DNA from: Chlorops oryzae
Lineage: Eukaryota > Arthropoda > Insecta > Diptera > Chloropidae
DNA length: 64,000 nucleotides
Reading direction: 5' to 3'
NCBI GenBank assembly: GCA_020466095.1
Contig: CM035806.1
Coordinates: 140,771,934-140,835,933 of the forward strand
Shown here in pieces: positions 1 to 13,500 of the stretch. Each line of letters opens with the position of its first letter. The first letter of the stretch is position 1. A program made the translations under genes and the position numbers. A model generated the notes under the pieces. That model was not told where the DNA came from. It searched no databases and saw only the letters and a list, made by a program, of their open reading frames with translations.

Positions 1-121
1 CACCACCAAGGTGTTCACTCTATCAGGCGTTCACAGCCATCCAGACTCTACTGTATAGGGATTTCTCACATTTACCAAGCCCTTTCAGGACCAGCAGTCA
101 TGATTTTGATGGGTACAATTA

Positions 122-211
122 TAGGTATGTTCCTGTAATGCACGAAACTGCCCAGTTTTTTGAAAACTGTATGAAAATTGGGCAGTTTCGTGCAGTACGG
201 GAACAGACCTA
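122..211. repeat. 90-bp palindrome, MITE or hairpin
   Basis: The left arm starts TAGGTATGTTCC and continues through GCACGAAACTGCCCA. The right arm is its near-perfect reverse complement and ends GGAACAGACCTA. Arms are about 33 bp, separated by an AT-rich loop of about 25 bp. This is the shape of a very short MITE; a transcribed hairpin is the alternative. No target duplication was established. Confidence 0.7.
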
Positions 212-369
212 ATGAATTCACGCCACTTGTTTCCAAACGTATCTTTGATTTAAATGGGTTAATAGTTTTTTTTTTTTTTTTTCATTCTTCCATATGTAGA
301 CTGAGTGATTCCACTTCAACTACGTCATTAAGACAAAATAAATAAGTACAATAATACATAGCAAAAAAA

Positions 370-1150
370 AAAAAAAATTATGATATTGGATATACGCATA
401 ATCGGGTAGCCAGGAAATCAGATAATCGGACAATCGGATATCCGGATAGGCGGATAATTCTGGATAATTTGATATCCGGATATGAATATATCTGGATAAT
501 TCGATATTTTGATATCCGTGTGATAGGATATATGGATAAAAGGAAATTAATTTTATTATCCGGATATACGATTTATTTAATTAATTCCGATGTCTCCGGG
601 AATAGAATTTTATTGTATGAAATCGGATATGCGGATAATCTTTTATAGAGATACTCGGATATATGAATATCCGGATAGTCGGATATCCAAATAACCGCCG
701 TTCAATCTATTATCCAAATAATCAGATAGCTGAATAAAATCGTATATCCAGATATTAGGATAGCTGGTTATACGGATAATTGGATAGCCTTAAATTGATA
801 TATTCTTAAAAATCGAACATACTTAAAATCGGATATCCGAAAAATCGATTATCCAAACAATCAGATATCCGGATAAGCTTGGATATCCAATTATTCGGAT
901 AACTGGTTATACGGATAATCGGATATCCTTAAAATCGTATATTCTTCAAAATCCAAAATCCAAAATCTTTAAAAATCGGATATCCCAATAATCTATTATC
1001 CATACAATCAGTTATCCGGATACAATCGGATATCCATGTATAAGGACAATTAGTTTAACAGATAATCGTATATCCGGACAATCTATTATCCAGAAAATCA
1101 TATACCTGGATAATCTGATATCTGGATAATGAATTATCCGGATAATCGGG
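370..1150. repeat. Degenerate GATATCC/GGATAATC minisatellite
   Basis: About 780 bp are built from degenerate short units such as GGATAATCGGATATCC, with many variants (GGATATCCGGATA, CAGATATCCGGATAA). GATATC is its own reverse complement, so the array is locally palindromic and reads alike on both strands. Unit length is irregular, about 14-20 bp. No coding potential. Confidence 0.8.
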
Positions 1151-4100
1151 TTAATACTGTAGCTCTAAAAGAGCTTTTGAAACCTGAGGCACTTTCGCAT
1201 GATTTACACAATGCGTGCAAGACAAGTTCAAGTTCGTACGTTAAAATATGGCTTTGAAAGTCGCTGCGTTCTAATGATGTAAGCCCGTCAGTCAGCCAGA
1301 CAGAACGATAGACCGACAATACAAACGAACAGACGGACAGGCGCAATGACTACAACTTTGTTAACTCTTTTTTTTTTTTTGTTTTTTGCTTTTTAAAGAT
1401 TTTTAGCTGCAACTAATTTCCCACTCTGCACTTGAAGTAGTCGGCAGAGCTGTCGGGTCATTTAGATCGATCGGCTTTAAATTATTAACTTTGAATTTGT
1501 TATTTTCAATGGATTCAATTTTTTGTTCTGTCAATTTTATTACTTATTTTTTTCCTTCTTATTTTTATTCTGAGAAATATGTTAAACGCGTGAAAATGAA
1601 TTTATGAACGAGGTGAGAGAGAAGAAGTTTTGTCCATTTTGGGTCTTATTCTCCAATAGTTGCTCCGACGCATTCCTCATTTTTATGGCAAAGTTTTGTT
1701 TTCTTGTCTCATTGCGAAAAATACTTTGCGTTTTTTTTTTTCTTATTTGATTGTTTAATTTAACGTTTAATGGACCTGTCCACCCTCTACACGTCCATTA
1801 AAATAGACGTTCGTTGTTGTTGTTGTTGTTGTTGATGCTGCTGCGATTCAATAGTTGCATTTAATGACGAGTAGCCTTAGCTAGTCGCTTAGGTCAGCAG
1901 ATTTCCCATTAATTTGACGCCTTCGCCATTGTTCTTTTTAGAAGATTTCCCGTGTAAAGTTTTCATTTTTTTTTCTCTCTCTTTTAAGTGAAGAGATTAA
2001 ATCGATTTTGTTTTCTTTTATTTTTATTTTTTTCATATTTAAGCCTAGTGAGGTTTGAGAGCCACTGGGATCCCATTAGGAAATGTGAAGTTAGGTCCGG
2101 CTTATACTAGGCGATTCCGATTGAAGACTTGCCAACATTTGTCGGCGGGAAGTGGCATCGATTCTACTCCCCGTCGCCTACTTGTCGACATATCTGGGCA
2201 GCTCTCCAATCAGAATTGCTTGGTCTAAACCGGACCTTAAGGAAATTCATCATATATCCCTTGAATGTCTCAAAATAGGGCAAAAATTCCTTATGAATTT
2301 TGAAGTCTTCGAAAAATAAAAACTTGGTCCCCTTAAAATCTCACTGAATTTCTCATCTAAGTCTTCGCTAAGGGCCAGAAATTTGCCTGAATTTAAGGGA
2401 ATTCTTGGATAAGCTGGCAGCAGTGCTTGAACTTATGGAAATTTAATTTCAAATAATGAAAATTGGTTCGGGTTTTTGTGATTCTCTTCTCTTTCATTCC
2501 GAAACCGTAGTTGAAAGAGTATTTTTTTTAAATATTTTTTTTGTTGGAAATTTGAAACATTTTCATTAATATTTGTTGCTCCAATTAACCATTTGGAAAG
2601 TCAAAACAGAGCTTATAAATAAGTGTAGAATTTGAAATATTAAATCAATGCATAATTTTTCATGAGATAGTTGACTCAGCAGCGGTTTCAAGCATGAGTC
2701 AAAAACTTGATTTCGGAGTGGGGAGAGCGGTTTAAACCCTCGACACCCGCTCTGGCTGCGTATCTGGTCTTATAAATGGGAAACCTTAAGGATTGTCAAG
2801 CAACGAAAATTTAGGTCTTTATTTTCCTTTGGCCGTATTAACCGAAACTAAATAACGCATTGATCTCTAATGAATGCACCACGTTACATGTATAGGTACC
2901 TATGCGCAGCCAAAATAAAAGCCAAGCAATACATAAGTTATCAGTTTGGGTAATTCCATTAAATGGCGATTGAAGCTGGAACCCTTTGAAAAAGTACCTA
3001 CCTTTGTGAAAGATTTTGCATTCAGGTAATCGTAAATTAATAAAAAACAAAAATGTGAGTATTAATCAGCAATGCAATTGCGGCTATGGCAGGAACTAAG
3101 CCATAAAAACATATTTTATTTTAATTGAAATGTCCAATTTTATTATAACATAAAAAACTCCTTGTTTTCGAACCAATTTTCTATAAAAAATGTTGAAGTT
3201 CTTGAAATAACAGAATTGATCTAGTTCCGGTGCAAGCCATTATGTTATGGCAAAGTATATAAAAATTCCAACAACATCGGTTCATGGTTTTTTTTTTCCC
3301 ATTCAACCAGTGTCAAAAATAAGTATTTTTAGATAACGCAATTAAATATTTTATCCGCCTGCACTGCTGTCCACACCTTCTAAAGGACTGCAGCAAAACA
3401 AATTTGTCAATTCTTCTACGAATTGCCAGCATTTCTAAAGAAGTATATTCTTCGATTAATAGAAATTAAAATCAAATTTATTATAACCTGCTTAATTCTA
3501 GACCAGAAGATCCCACTTAACTCCTAATGAGATAACTGCGCTATTTGCATTTGTTCATTCTTCTACAGCCAGGCTCAAAGAAAAGAATTTCGGGCTCGAT
3601 TCAGATCGATTAAATCCGAATTTATATGAATAACCCTGTGCTAGTCGGAATTCTCAACAACGGGAAGTCCCAGTGGGTAAACCTAATTCGACTACGCTGA
3701 TTCCAATGGAGCTAGTCATTTTCCGAAGTTAATGGCCATTTTCGAGATATCGGGTGTTGAAGTTGTAGATCCCAGGAATAAAAAAATAAATATTTTAACT
3801 TTTTTTTTGAAATGTAAATCACAGTAAATCGAACGCACAAGCATCGAATCAACAAAAATACTTACATAAAATAGAAACATTTCCGGCAAAAACCTTACGC
3901 ATTTAACCGATCTTTTGATGATTTTCATCATATTTTCTCGATTTTTTCTCTTAAATATTCTTAACGGACAAATTTGAAAGTTTTGCTTTTCTTCTATCTA
4001 AAATTGGCGTAAGGGGCTGTCGATTAATTACGTAAGATTTGTATTACTGTTTTCACGTTCGCGTCTTAAGTCTTTGCGCAGACAGTTCTGTTATAAAAAG

Positions 4101-4289
4101 CGAGAGAGATAGAGCAAAGACTTAAGACGCGAACGTGAAATTTTTTCAGACTGATCTCAAACAAACGGTTTCAACCTATTTTGGCCACGGGGAATCGAAC
4201 TGCATCATTAGTTTTTTGATTTACAGTAACGGTTTCATACAAAAAAATTTTTTTAAGTTTTTTACTCCAGTTTTTGGCTCATAAGTATT

Positions 4290-4480
4290 TATCTATGAGT
4301 TGACAACTCTTAGAGAGGGGGGTTGAAAGGGGGATTTTCTCCCGGGCCCGGGCTTTCTGAAGGGGAACACATTGGCATGGGACTTAATTTTTTTTTTTTT
4401 TTTTTGGTCGCACATTTTTGTGAGGGGTCCCCGGAAAAAAATCCCCCGGGCCCCAAATTTCTCTCTACGGGCCTGATCAT
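4290..4480. repeat. GC-rich dispersed-repeat remnant
   Basis: A short block of G and C runs (CCCGGGCCCGGGC, GGGGTCCCCGG, CCCCCGGGCCCC) stands out in AT-rich surroundings and is split by a tract of more than 15 T. Its reverse-strand translation contains ARREKFGARGIFFRG, a pattern I recall from dispersed fly repeats and not from a real protein. The family is not identified. Confidence 0.4.
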
Positions 4481-4854
4481 CTAGGAGATATTCACGTTTC
4501 AAATAAAAAAATTTTTGCAGCATATCCCAGTAGTCAGCGGATCCACCACAACACTAGCGATTTCACTAGTCACTGGGTGTCGGGGATCGGTCCCTTTCCT
4601 ATCCAAGACGCTGGCGAATTTAACATTACGATCTCATTGCCGGGGACAGGTCGTCCTTTTATGCGCCACCTTTATCCAGTCATTTCGCTAGCGAAAAGGG
4701 GCAGGAAAATGACCTAGCACCAGCGACTGAGAAAAAAGAAAAATTTCATTTTTTGTTTTGAATTTTTTTAAATTTATTTATTTTATTAGTTATTATATTT
4801 TTTTGTTTATCTATTTTTTATTTTAAATCTTTTTTATCTTATTTCTCTTAAAAT

Positions 4855-5260
4855 TTTCTCGCCTCCACCGAGCCTCGAACCGCTGACCACCAGATCGCTG
4901 GGCGAACGCCTTAACCATTAGTAATACGAACGAATTTAATTTTTGGGTCAAAATGCTCACTTGAAGTTTAGGTTGCTAAAATGTTTGGCGAAACGTATTT
5001 AACGAATTTATTTCACTCCAAAAATTGTTTACTTGAAAATGAACCATTAAAAAAAAATAATAATAAAACCTTAAAAATTTAGGGGAAAATGTTTGTCTTC
5101 CAAAATAACTGAACTATGAACAAAAAAAAAAAACTCTAATTTATAAAAAAAGTAAAAAATTTAGGAAAAATTCTCGCCGCCCGCAGGGATTGAACCCCGA
5201 ACCTCCCGCCTATCGAGTCATAGTTTGAACCACTGCGCTATCGAACGCTTGACGGGTAAA
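4855..5260 (-). repeat. Two tRNA-derived SINE-like copies
   Basis: Read on the minus strand, two tRNA-like heads lie in tandem. The one near 5255-5170 has an A-box-like GATAGCGCAGTGGTTCAAAC and a B-box-like GGTTCGGGGTTCAATCCC. The one near 4925-4860 has GGTTAAGGCGTTCGCCCAGC and GCGGTTCGAGGCTC. Both run on into GGCGAGAA followed by an AT-rich tail, so they look like members of one family. An intact tRNA is unlikely because no paired acceptor stem is evident. Confidence 0.5.
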
Positions 5261-7859
5261 TGATCAGAATGCGACGTAAAAGCAGACAACAGCAAAAACA
5301 ATCATACGCAGCGAATAGGGAAATGTGAGCTGAGGCCTATCTACTCTTTCAGGTTCATGTGGTAGGTGAAATGGCTAGTCATCAAGGACTGGCACTTTGG
5401 CATGTCACAAATATCGGGGGCGACCTACTGACTACTGGGATGTGTATTTCCATATTTTCACATTGTGTGAGTGGTCTATGCGTTATCGTATCCATTGCCA
5501 TTGCGTCGCGGCGCTGTGTGTACGCTAACAAGGAAAATTTCCGCTTTTCACCGAACTTGGAAAGTTCAGGTTCCATTTAAGTCATATTTCTTTGACTGGA
5601 GTTGCTTTGGCGCAGCACCCATTGGGCTAGTATCATTTTCTTTTCCTGCATATTTAATGAGCTCATCACACAGGGCGTTGTTGTTCCATATGTGAAAAAT
5701 CGAAGAATATAAAAACATACATATGCAAGTATAAGTATATCTATATGTATGTATATTTTCAATACTCGTGTCGATTTTTCTCCTTATTCGATGAAAACCA
5801 AAAAAGCAAACCAGGTCACGTAGACATCTTCGTATCGTTAGACAGAAAAAGAAAAGGAAAAAAACCGAAAAGAAAGAAAAAATCAGTCCGCTTGACTCAC
5901 GCACCCACCACTCTTAACACCTATGAAAATATGGACGCGGCGACGTTCTATAAATAGGAAAATTGTCAGCGAAAGTTTCATATTATTTTCCAAAAGAAAA
6001 TTTTTCAAAATGAAAATCATGGCGACAAATGAGAAAATGAAGAAAATATTCTTCACACAATACACCGAACACCCTCGAGACATTCATTCGATCGCTTATG
6101 GCCAACGGAGGAGCACAGCCCCATTCTCGCCATTCGGCAAATTCGTTCGCAATTCGAAGAGCCTCTGAAAGTATTTCAGATTCAGATTCGGATTCTGGTT
6201 CGGCTTGATTGTTGGTTGTTCTGTTTCGTCCAAATTTAGACAATTCGATAAAATTTCTTTACGCTTACCCCCTCCCCCCTTATTGTTGTTGTTGTGTTGT
6301 TGTGTTGTTTTTCTGCTCGTCTGTGGGGTTTTTGTCTTTGCTTTCTTCTGTTGGATTTTTTTTGTTTTTTTTTTTTTTTTTTTTTTGCTTTTTGGCTTGG
6401 CTCTAACAAGTGGCCAAAATAAGAGGAACAAAAATTACGAAAAATCAAAATAACAACAAAACAAAAAAGAAAAGGAAAACGTGCTTTTGGTGTGCTTATT
6501 TTCGGTAATTTTGAGTATGTTTTTTTTTAAATTTATTTTCATTTTTTCATTTGATCGTTTTATGCTATTTTAAGCTTTCGATTTTCTTAAATTCCTTACA
6601 TTTCCGTAGCGCTCGCAGCTTTTTGCTTAATCGGTATCTAATGACTTCCAAGCCAATTAGTGTGTGCGTTTCGCTGTCTCTCTCACTCTCTCTCGCTCTC
6701 TATGTGTGTGTGTGTGTGTAAGTTCAAAATATTATTCCGTAAAGAAGATATTATCGAAATTTTCAGCATAATCTGGAAAAAACAATGGACTCACTTTCTC
6801 AGAGAAGAGTCTAGGAAAACATTATTCTTCTATATCCTTTCGAATGGAAAATCTTATTGAAATGAAACTTAAGATTTCCCTTCTTGAATATTCCATCACC
6901 TAGTAGTGTAGTGAGGGGGGCTCGATGGGGAGAAGCCGCCCCTAGTTCCAAATCATATTTGAATTTTTATAAAGGTCAATTTTCATTAAGGCCGGTGTAA
7001 AGGACTGGCATTTCTCGCATTGCCCCTTTTGTGCTGCAGTCGCCGAAATGTCTCTCTACGCCACTGCCATCATTACCCCCACCAACCACTTCATGTCACT
7101 TATTTTCGATTCATACCAGCGCCTGATGACAACGGATGAGACGTGACTGTCCTAAAGAGCTTCAACCCTTTGGGGAATTCGTCCTATTCATTCCAACCAT
7201 GCCTTCCACATGTATGCATTCGAGGAATTCTTATACATTTCCCATTGTCTAATATCACGTGGTAATAAACAAGAAGCCGAATTTGAAAACCTTTCTTACT
7301 CAATTATCCATACTATGCAACCAGCACTGATGCTAGGCAGTATTTTTGCGATTCTTTTCCCTTGGATATTGAAAAAAAAAATCCCTTTATTTCTGTTTTC
7401 TTTAGGAAAGTGATCAGTAAAATTCCCTTGCATGCATTTGAAGTGATATTTGGTTAAAGGTAAAATCGAAAAAATCCCGCAAAACGGAAAAAAAACCCTC
7501 GTTCTGGCTTCCGTACATTGAATCAAATTTACGCATGACGCCAATAATTCTCATTTGGTTTGTAAAATGGGACACATAAGACTCGCAGAATTCTGAAGAT
7601 TATTCACGACGTGATGAAGCAAGAAGCTGTGTAAGTTATGATCATCACCATCAACAACATCAACACCATATATAACTATATATGTCATGGTTTTGGGTAC
7701 CCACCACGGTCTTGGATACCCACCAAAATCAGCATTTTTTACTTAGGTACTCACCAAAAGTATTTCTCTATCGCTCTTTTTTTTTTGTCTGGCGAGGAAC
7801 CTCTCTTTCGAACTGGCGCGAAATGTCCCGCGCAATATCTATGAGAGTGACATATGTAT

Positions 7860-8536
7860 ATGGTTATATGTGATCAACACCATCATCATCACCATTATGA
7901 TCATCATATTCATCACCAATCTCACCATCATCATCATCACCACATCACCATCAACACCATCAACATCATCAACACCATCAACAACATCAACACCATCATC
8001 ACCATCAACACCATCATCATCACCAACCTCACCATCATCATCACCATTATGATCATCATATTTATCACCAATCTCACCATCATCATCACCAACCTCACCA
8101 TCACCATCATCATCACCACCAACACCATCAACACCATAAACACCATCAACTCATAAACACCATCAACACCATCAACAACATCAACACCATCATAACCATC
8201 AACACCATCATCATCACCAACCTCACCATCATCATCACCATTATGATCATCATATTTATCACCAATCTCACCATCATCATCACCAACCTCACCATCACCA
8301 TCATCTTCATCATCAACACCATAACACCATCAACACCATCAACAACATCAACACCATCATCACCATCAACACCATCATCATCACCAACCTCACCATCATC
8401 ATCACCATTATGATCATCATACTTATCACCAATCTCACCATCATCATCACCAACCTCACCATCACCATCATCTTCATCACCATCATCACCACCAACACCA
8501 TCAACACCATCAACACCATCAACAACCTCACCATCA
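7860..8536. repeat. CAT/CAC/AAC minisatellite with higher-order repeat
   Basis: About 680 bp consist almost only of CAT, CAC and AAC trimers. A larger unit of roughly 165-195 bp is visible: CAACAACATCAACACCAT recurs near 7978, 8170 and 8337, each time followed by CAACCTCACCATCATCATC, then a TTATGATCATCAT segment. Histidine/threonine-rich frames on plus and methionine/valine-rich frames on minus are by-products of the repeat. Confidence 0.85.
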
Positions 8537-10584
8537 GCATCATCGATCGTTTCGATTATCGATAATTTTTACAATCGATATTTTTGATAATCGAAAGATG
8601 AATTTTCGATCGGCTCTCGCACTTATCTAAATAAAAGCATTTTTTGGAATCTGTCCATTTCAAAAAGAAGGAAGCCCTCTGTCACCGCCAGCACCATCTT
8701 TCAAATGCTAAAGTAAATGTCCATGAATCAAAACTATCTATAGTCTTCAAAAATCATCGATGTTTTCGATAGTTTGAAACCATCGATAGTATCGATTGTT
8801 TCTCCAGCAAACTGTCTGGTTCTAATTTTTAACCTTCTGTAGCTGATGTGGTCTAATTTTTACAATATAACTGATGTGGAGTCTCATCTCTAAATTGATT
8901 TCCTTCTTGAAACTCTCGATTGTCGTATTTTTGTCCTTATTTTGTATAAGAGTAAAAAAATTTCAAGCTAAATTCAAAGGGTTCGAACTCGTTTTTGGTA
9001 GCTCCAAATCGTCTTGCGTCTGCGTCTGTTTTTGTTTTTTGTTCTTAACCGCCTTTTTGTATTCAAAAAAGACAGGAGGGAAAAATATTCGCGCCCCGAA
9101 ATTTATCCTGGTTAACATAAAAAATGTATCGCGGAAGCAAGAATAACGAGAATAATTCATTTAAATAGGCAATATAGGTAATGCGTATAAATTTTTAAAT
9201 GGAAAATGGAAAAAGTGTTCAAACAAATTTTTGTTTTTGAAAACTTTTTGAAAATTTCCCTACCGGCGATATAAAGAGTCGAAATCGCGAGGGCCACGAT
9301 AACAGCTGCCCACTTATCAGTATTTTATTTTAAATTTTTTTCACGTGTGTGTGTGTATTTTTCCTTGTTGTTTTTCTTATGGGGATCACGAAATTGTTGC
9401 CATTGCCTTCGTCATTTCTCGTCTGTTGACGTTGTCGATGCCGCCGCTGCCGCTGCTGCTGCTGCTTTGGCCGCGAATGTATCAGAATTCGTTGTTGTCG
9501 TATACGGAGCAAATTTTCGTACGCCGTTTTCGTTCGACCGACGTCCATCTAAGGTGGAAAATGTGCTTTATTTATTTTTTGTTTTTTTTTTTTTTTTTTT
9601 CTTTTATATGTATATTTCCTAATCGACGAGTAGAAAGAATTTTCTTTATGGACTTGTAAGAGTTTTTCAGTTGCGTTTTGGATGTCAACACGTACGCGAG
9701 CGCGTTACTGCGGGAAGCTGTGTGTCGAATTGAATCAGGTGCGTGGGCACAAAAGTTCCGTGCATTTGAAAATTCTCTCAAAATAACTTTAAAAACTATT
9801 CATTCCAATTGGAATAAATAATTCCATTCAAGTTCGCACAAAAAAAAAAAAAAAAAAAAAAAATTAAGTAATGGAGTTCAATATCCGAAGATGCTCTAAC
9901 AAGTTCCCCAAATCCATAAAGTTCCATTAATCGAATTCCCTTCCCCCTTTATCTTCATAAATAATTGCAAATAAACCACCAGAATAAAACCAAAAACAAA
10001 AAAAAAATAATTCTTTTCCTTCGAATTCACGTGCAATCTTCGGCGATATTGTCCCTTTATGGACATTTTCGCTGAAACGAATCAAATTTCAAAAATTTCG
10101 CCGCCATTACGAACGAAATGCTAAAAACAAAAATAATGAGAAAGAGAAAGCGAACGGGATAAGAGAGTAGAGCGACGAAAGAAAAGCTCTCTCGCGTTCG
10201 CGCTCACGATCTCTCGCTTCATCGTGTTCACGTGTGTAGATTACTATTGCGATCTTCTGCGAGGAATGAATAAAATGGAAAACGCGGCTGCGATATGCCG
10301 GCTGATATGCTACAGATTTCTCACGGTTGCTGACCACAGATGTCCCCACTTTATTATATTAAACCAGAGGCGGAGAGCGAGAGAGAGAGAGAGCGATAGT
10401 AAGGCAGACAGCGGGGGGTAGAGAATGGGGAACGTTTTTTTGGATTTTCTTCTTTTTTTTTTTAATTTCGAAAATGGGCGGTTTGTGGTTGGAAAATAAT
10501 ATTTTATAGTCCCTCTCTTGAATTTTCTTCAAATTTTGTGTCTTCATCTTTTATTTGTTCTATTTATTTTCAGTTGGAAATAAC

Positions 10585-13500
10585 ATGCAAGATCTTACAT
10601 GCGATGCCTGTAGCCTAATGAACAACGATATTTCAACCAATATCAAAATCATCGATCCACGTGCATTGAGCCATTCATCTTCATCATGCAATGACAACCC
10701 CAGCGATAGTAGATGTTCAGCACGCTCTCTAAATGACTCTCAATTGAATAGTAACAACAACAATAATAACGACATTAATGATAATAATGATAATGATAAT
10801 TATAATGGAACCCTGTTTAGCGGCATAAAGCTAGAGGATGCACAGAATGATTTGTTTAGCTCTCAATCGAATCCATTGAACAAATCCGAGGCGCGTCTTT
10901 CCCTAACGGCGGGCCAACAATGGACGCAACGGCAATCTGCGACAGGAACCGGAATGCAGCAGCACTGTCAAGCTCAAACGCGTCCTAATCATCATCAGAA
11001 TCTGCATCATCATCATCATCATCATCAAGAGCAAAATCAACATCATCATCACAATCATCACCATCACCATCAGCATCAATTGCTATTGCACGGCTCTGAT
11101 GATCCATTAATTAGTCATGGTGCTGAGAATGTCATCAATGACGAAGATCAAAGCGTCGAGTTAAAGTATCTCTTGACTGCAGTGTGTAATGGTAAAAAAG
11201 AACAGCAAACTCCAAGCCCACAGCCAGCAGCACCGCAAACGCAGCACGCAGCAGCAGCAGCCCAGCAGAGCTTTCAGCACGTCAGGCAGGCAGCAGCAGC
11301 AGCAGCAACAGCGCCGATTTATGGCAGCCACAAATACAGGACTAGTACAAAGGCGCCCTCAGAATGGCTGTTCATCGCTGACCAAACAGCAGTTGAAAAT
11401 GAAAGCCGGCTTAATGAGCGCAGCGCAGCAGAATCAGCAGCAGCAGCAGAATCAGCAGCAACGCACCGCACCGTGTACGCAAAAATCGAAGGCAAAAGCG
11501 AAAAAGAAAGTGTTCAACGGTGGCAACACTGCCACTGTCAAATTGCGCTTTCATCATCAAGCACTGCCACCCGAGTACCTGAGCCACTATGAGGCGACGC
11601 AAAGACAGCAAAAGCAAAGCGCTCCGGCAGCGAGCTCGACTGCCGTCAAATTAACGCAGGCAACGAAACTTCCGCCAGCCAAAAGCTCGCATGAAAACGT
11701 GCGCAGCTGGCTGCAGAAAATCGCCGAAATCCAACGAGCTGCACAACAGCAGAAGCAGCAGAGCAGCAGCAGCAACAGCAAACACAACAGCTGCATTCGC
11801 AGCAAACATCCAAGCCGGCACCATTAGAGGCAACAACGTCAAACGATGCCAATAACAATCACCAATCGTGCCGTATGTTAGACTCGCATTCACCAATGCT
11901 CGCTGCAACTCAATTTGCGATCAACTATGAGCGTATTCCGACGACGAACAGCATTGCAGCCAACGCAACGTCATTGTCGACAATGTCGCATTCATCGCAT
12001 CATGCGCGGACACTTAACTACGCTGACCTGCCGTACATGGGCGAAATGACGCTGAACAACTCGAAGCCTCGACGTGGACGCAAGCCCAAGAAAGCGGATA
12101 TATGCCATTTGATCTATAAAAATTATGGAACGATCTTTGCTAAAAATGCCATCCCGCCAACAAATAACCAACCAACATCAACATCAACACCAACAGTGCC
12201 ACAGACACAGGAAGTTGCACCGGAAAGACAACCAGAAAGCTCAAAAATGTATGTAGAGCAACCGTTGAATCTATGCCTGAGAGACTATCCGTGCCTCGAT
12301 ATGTATTCCGTTTCGAGTGAAGATGAAAATTTCCATGCCGAGAACTCTGAGTCCGGAGGGACGGAAGGAGGAGGAGGAGGAGGAGGAGGTGGTGGAGGAC
12401 CGGAAGATCCCAATTTGGACGATGACACAGACGATGCAATCACCGACTCAATGCTCGCGACCAATATGAAATCACCGATAGCAAATCTCGCGCAATCTCG
12501 CATCCAAGAACACGATCATACAAAACCGATCAAAGTCGAACCAATCGATGAGACATCCGATCATCTGCTACATCCAGTGACAGCGTATTATCGGAAATTA
12601 CTCGACTCTGGTATATTGTTGAAGCACAGCGGCGATGGCAGTAGCTCAACGATCGCATCCGCGATTGCTGGTCTACCCATCGAAACGATCGAAACGATTG
12701 AAACGATCGAAAAAGACAATCAAATCGCACTAAAGATACCCATACCGAGTGGATTTTTCGTGAGTGCTGCTTCCACGAAGCAAGAAATGAAACAGCTGCA
12801 GACCACCGACTATCCCGAACCGCTCTCGACGCCATCTTCAATCAAATCGGAGCAATCGTCGTCTGCGGCAACGACGATCAGCTCCGCCAGTGCTACGGTA
12901 ACGCTTACCGGCAGCAATTGCAATTGCAGCTGCAGCAATAGTCTGTCCTCGCAGCAACCAAACGTTGCGACACTACAAAAGCGCAAGAGATCCGCTATCT
13001 TCATACCGCCTATGCCAGCGGAGAATGCAACGAGTCCGGCTAATGAGGTCAGCATTTGTAAGTTTAAATTCACGGGCGGTGTGAAGCCGACACTGCAGGA
13101 AAAGAAAATGCTCTCGGTCGACTCAGATGGTAATTATCGGTATTACAGCGGAACCGGTGATAAGTCAATGCGCGGCTATGAGTTCTTTCCACGCGAAAGT
13201 CTCCAGCAATCGGGCTTTCTTCCGGGCGTTGGTGGTGCTGGGGCATTTCTGAATGCTACTGGTGAGCGCATATCAGCGGATGTACCACCGCCATCGGCTG
13301 GCTTAAGCAATGAGCTGCTACAAATTCCCGACTCACCGACCGGAGCATTAATGCTGCCAACAACAAATGTTGCCGCTGCCTCAGGTTCTGCACCACTCAA
13401 TAACGCAATAAGTGCTTCGGCAATCGAAAATGGTCCATCCAATGCTGCCTTTGTACAAAGTCCTCCTGAAAAATATTCGAAGCATAAGCGAAGTCAGCTG

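Larger units (their letters stand above)
1..10573. other. Gene-poor repeat-rich flank, no supported coding exon
   Basis: No open frame in this stretch looks like a conserved protein; the frames present follow homopolymers or simple repeats. It holds a 90-bp palindrome, a long GATATCC-type minisatellite, tRNA-like SINE pieces, a GC-rich repeat remnant near 4300-4480, a CAT/CAC/AAC minisatellite, and many T or A tracts of 10-25 bases. A CT/GA-rich stretch around 10140-10430 (runs of GAGAG) lies just before the long exon at 10574. The polypyrimidine-AG at 10573 looks like a splice acceptor, so part of this flank may be an intron or 5' leader of that gene. That is inference; no upstream exon was recognised. 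Confidence 0.55.

Noticed and set aside
4293..4523. GC-rich frame reading ARREKFGARGIFFRGPL
   Set aside because: Recurs in dispersed repeats as I recall and contains only repeat-derived sequence; not treated as a gene.
6096..6453. Frames of about 70-110 codons around the long T tract near 6370
   Set aside because: Lys/Phe homopolymers from A/T runs; no conserved motif.
7854..8156. His/Thr-rich and Met/Val-rich frames over the CAT/CAC repeat
   Set aside because: They follow the trimer repeat in several frames on both strands and have no non-repeat domain.
7860..8536. Regularly spaced repeat considered as a CRISPR array
   Set aside because: Eukaryotic minisatellite with no unique spacers and no cas genes.
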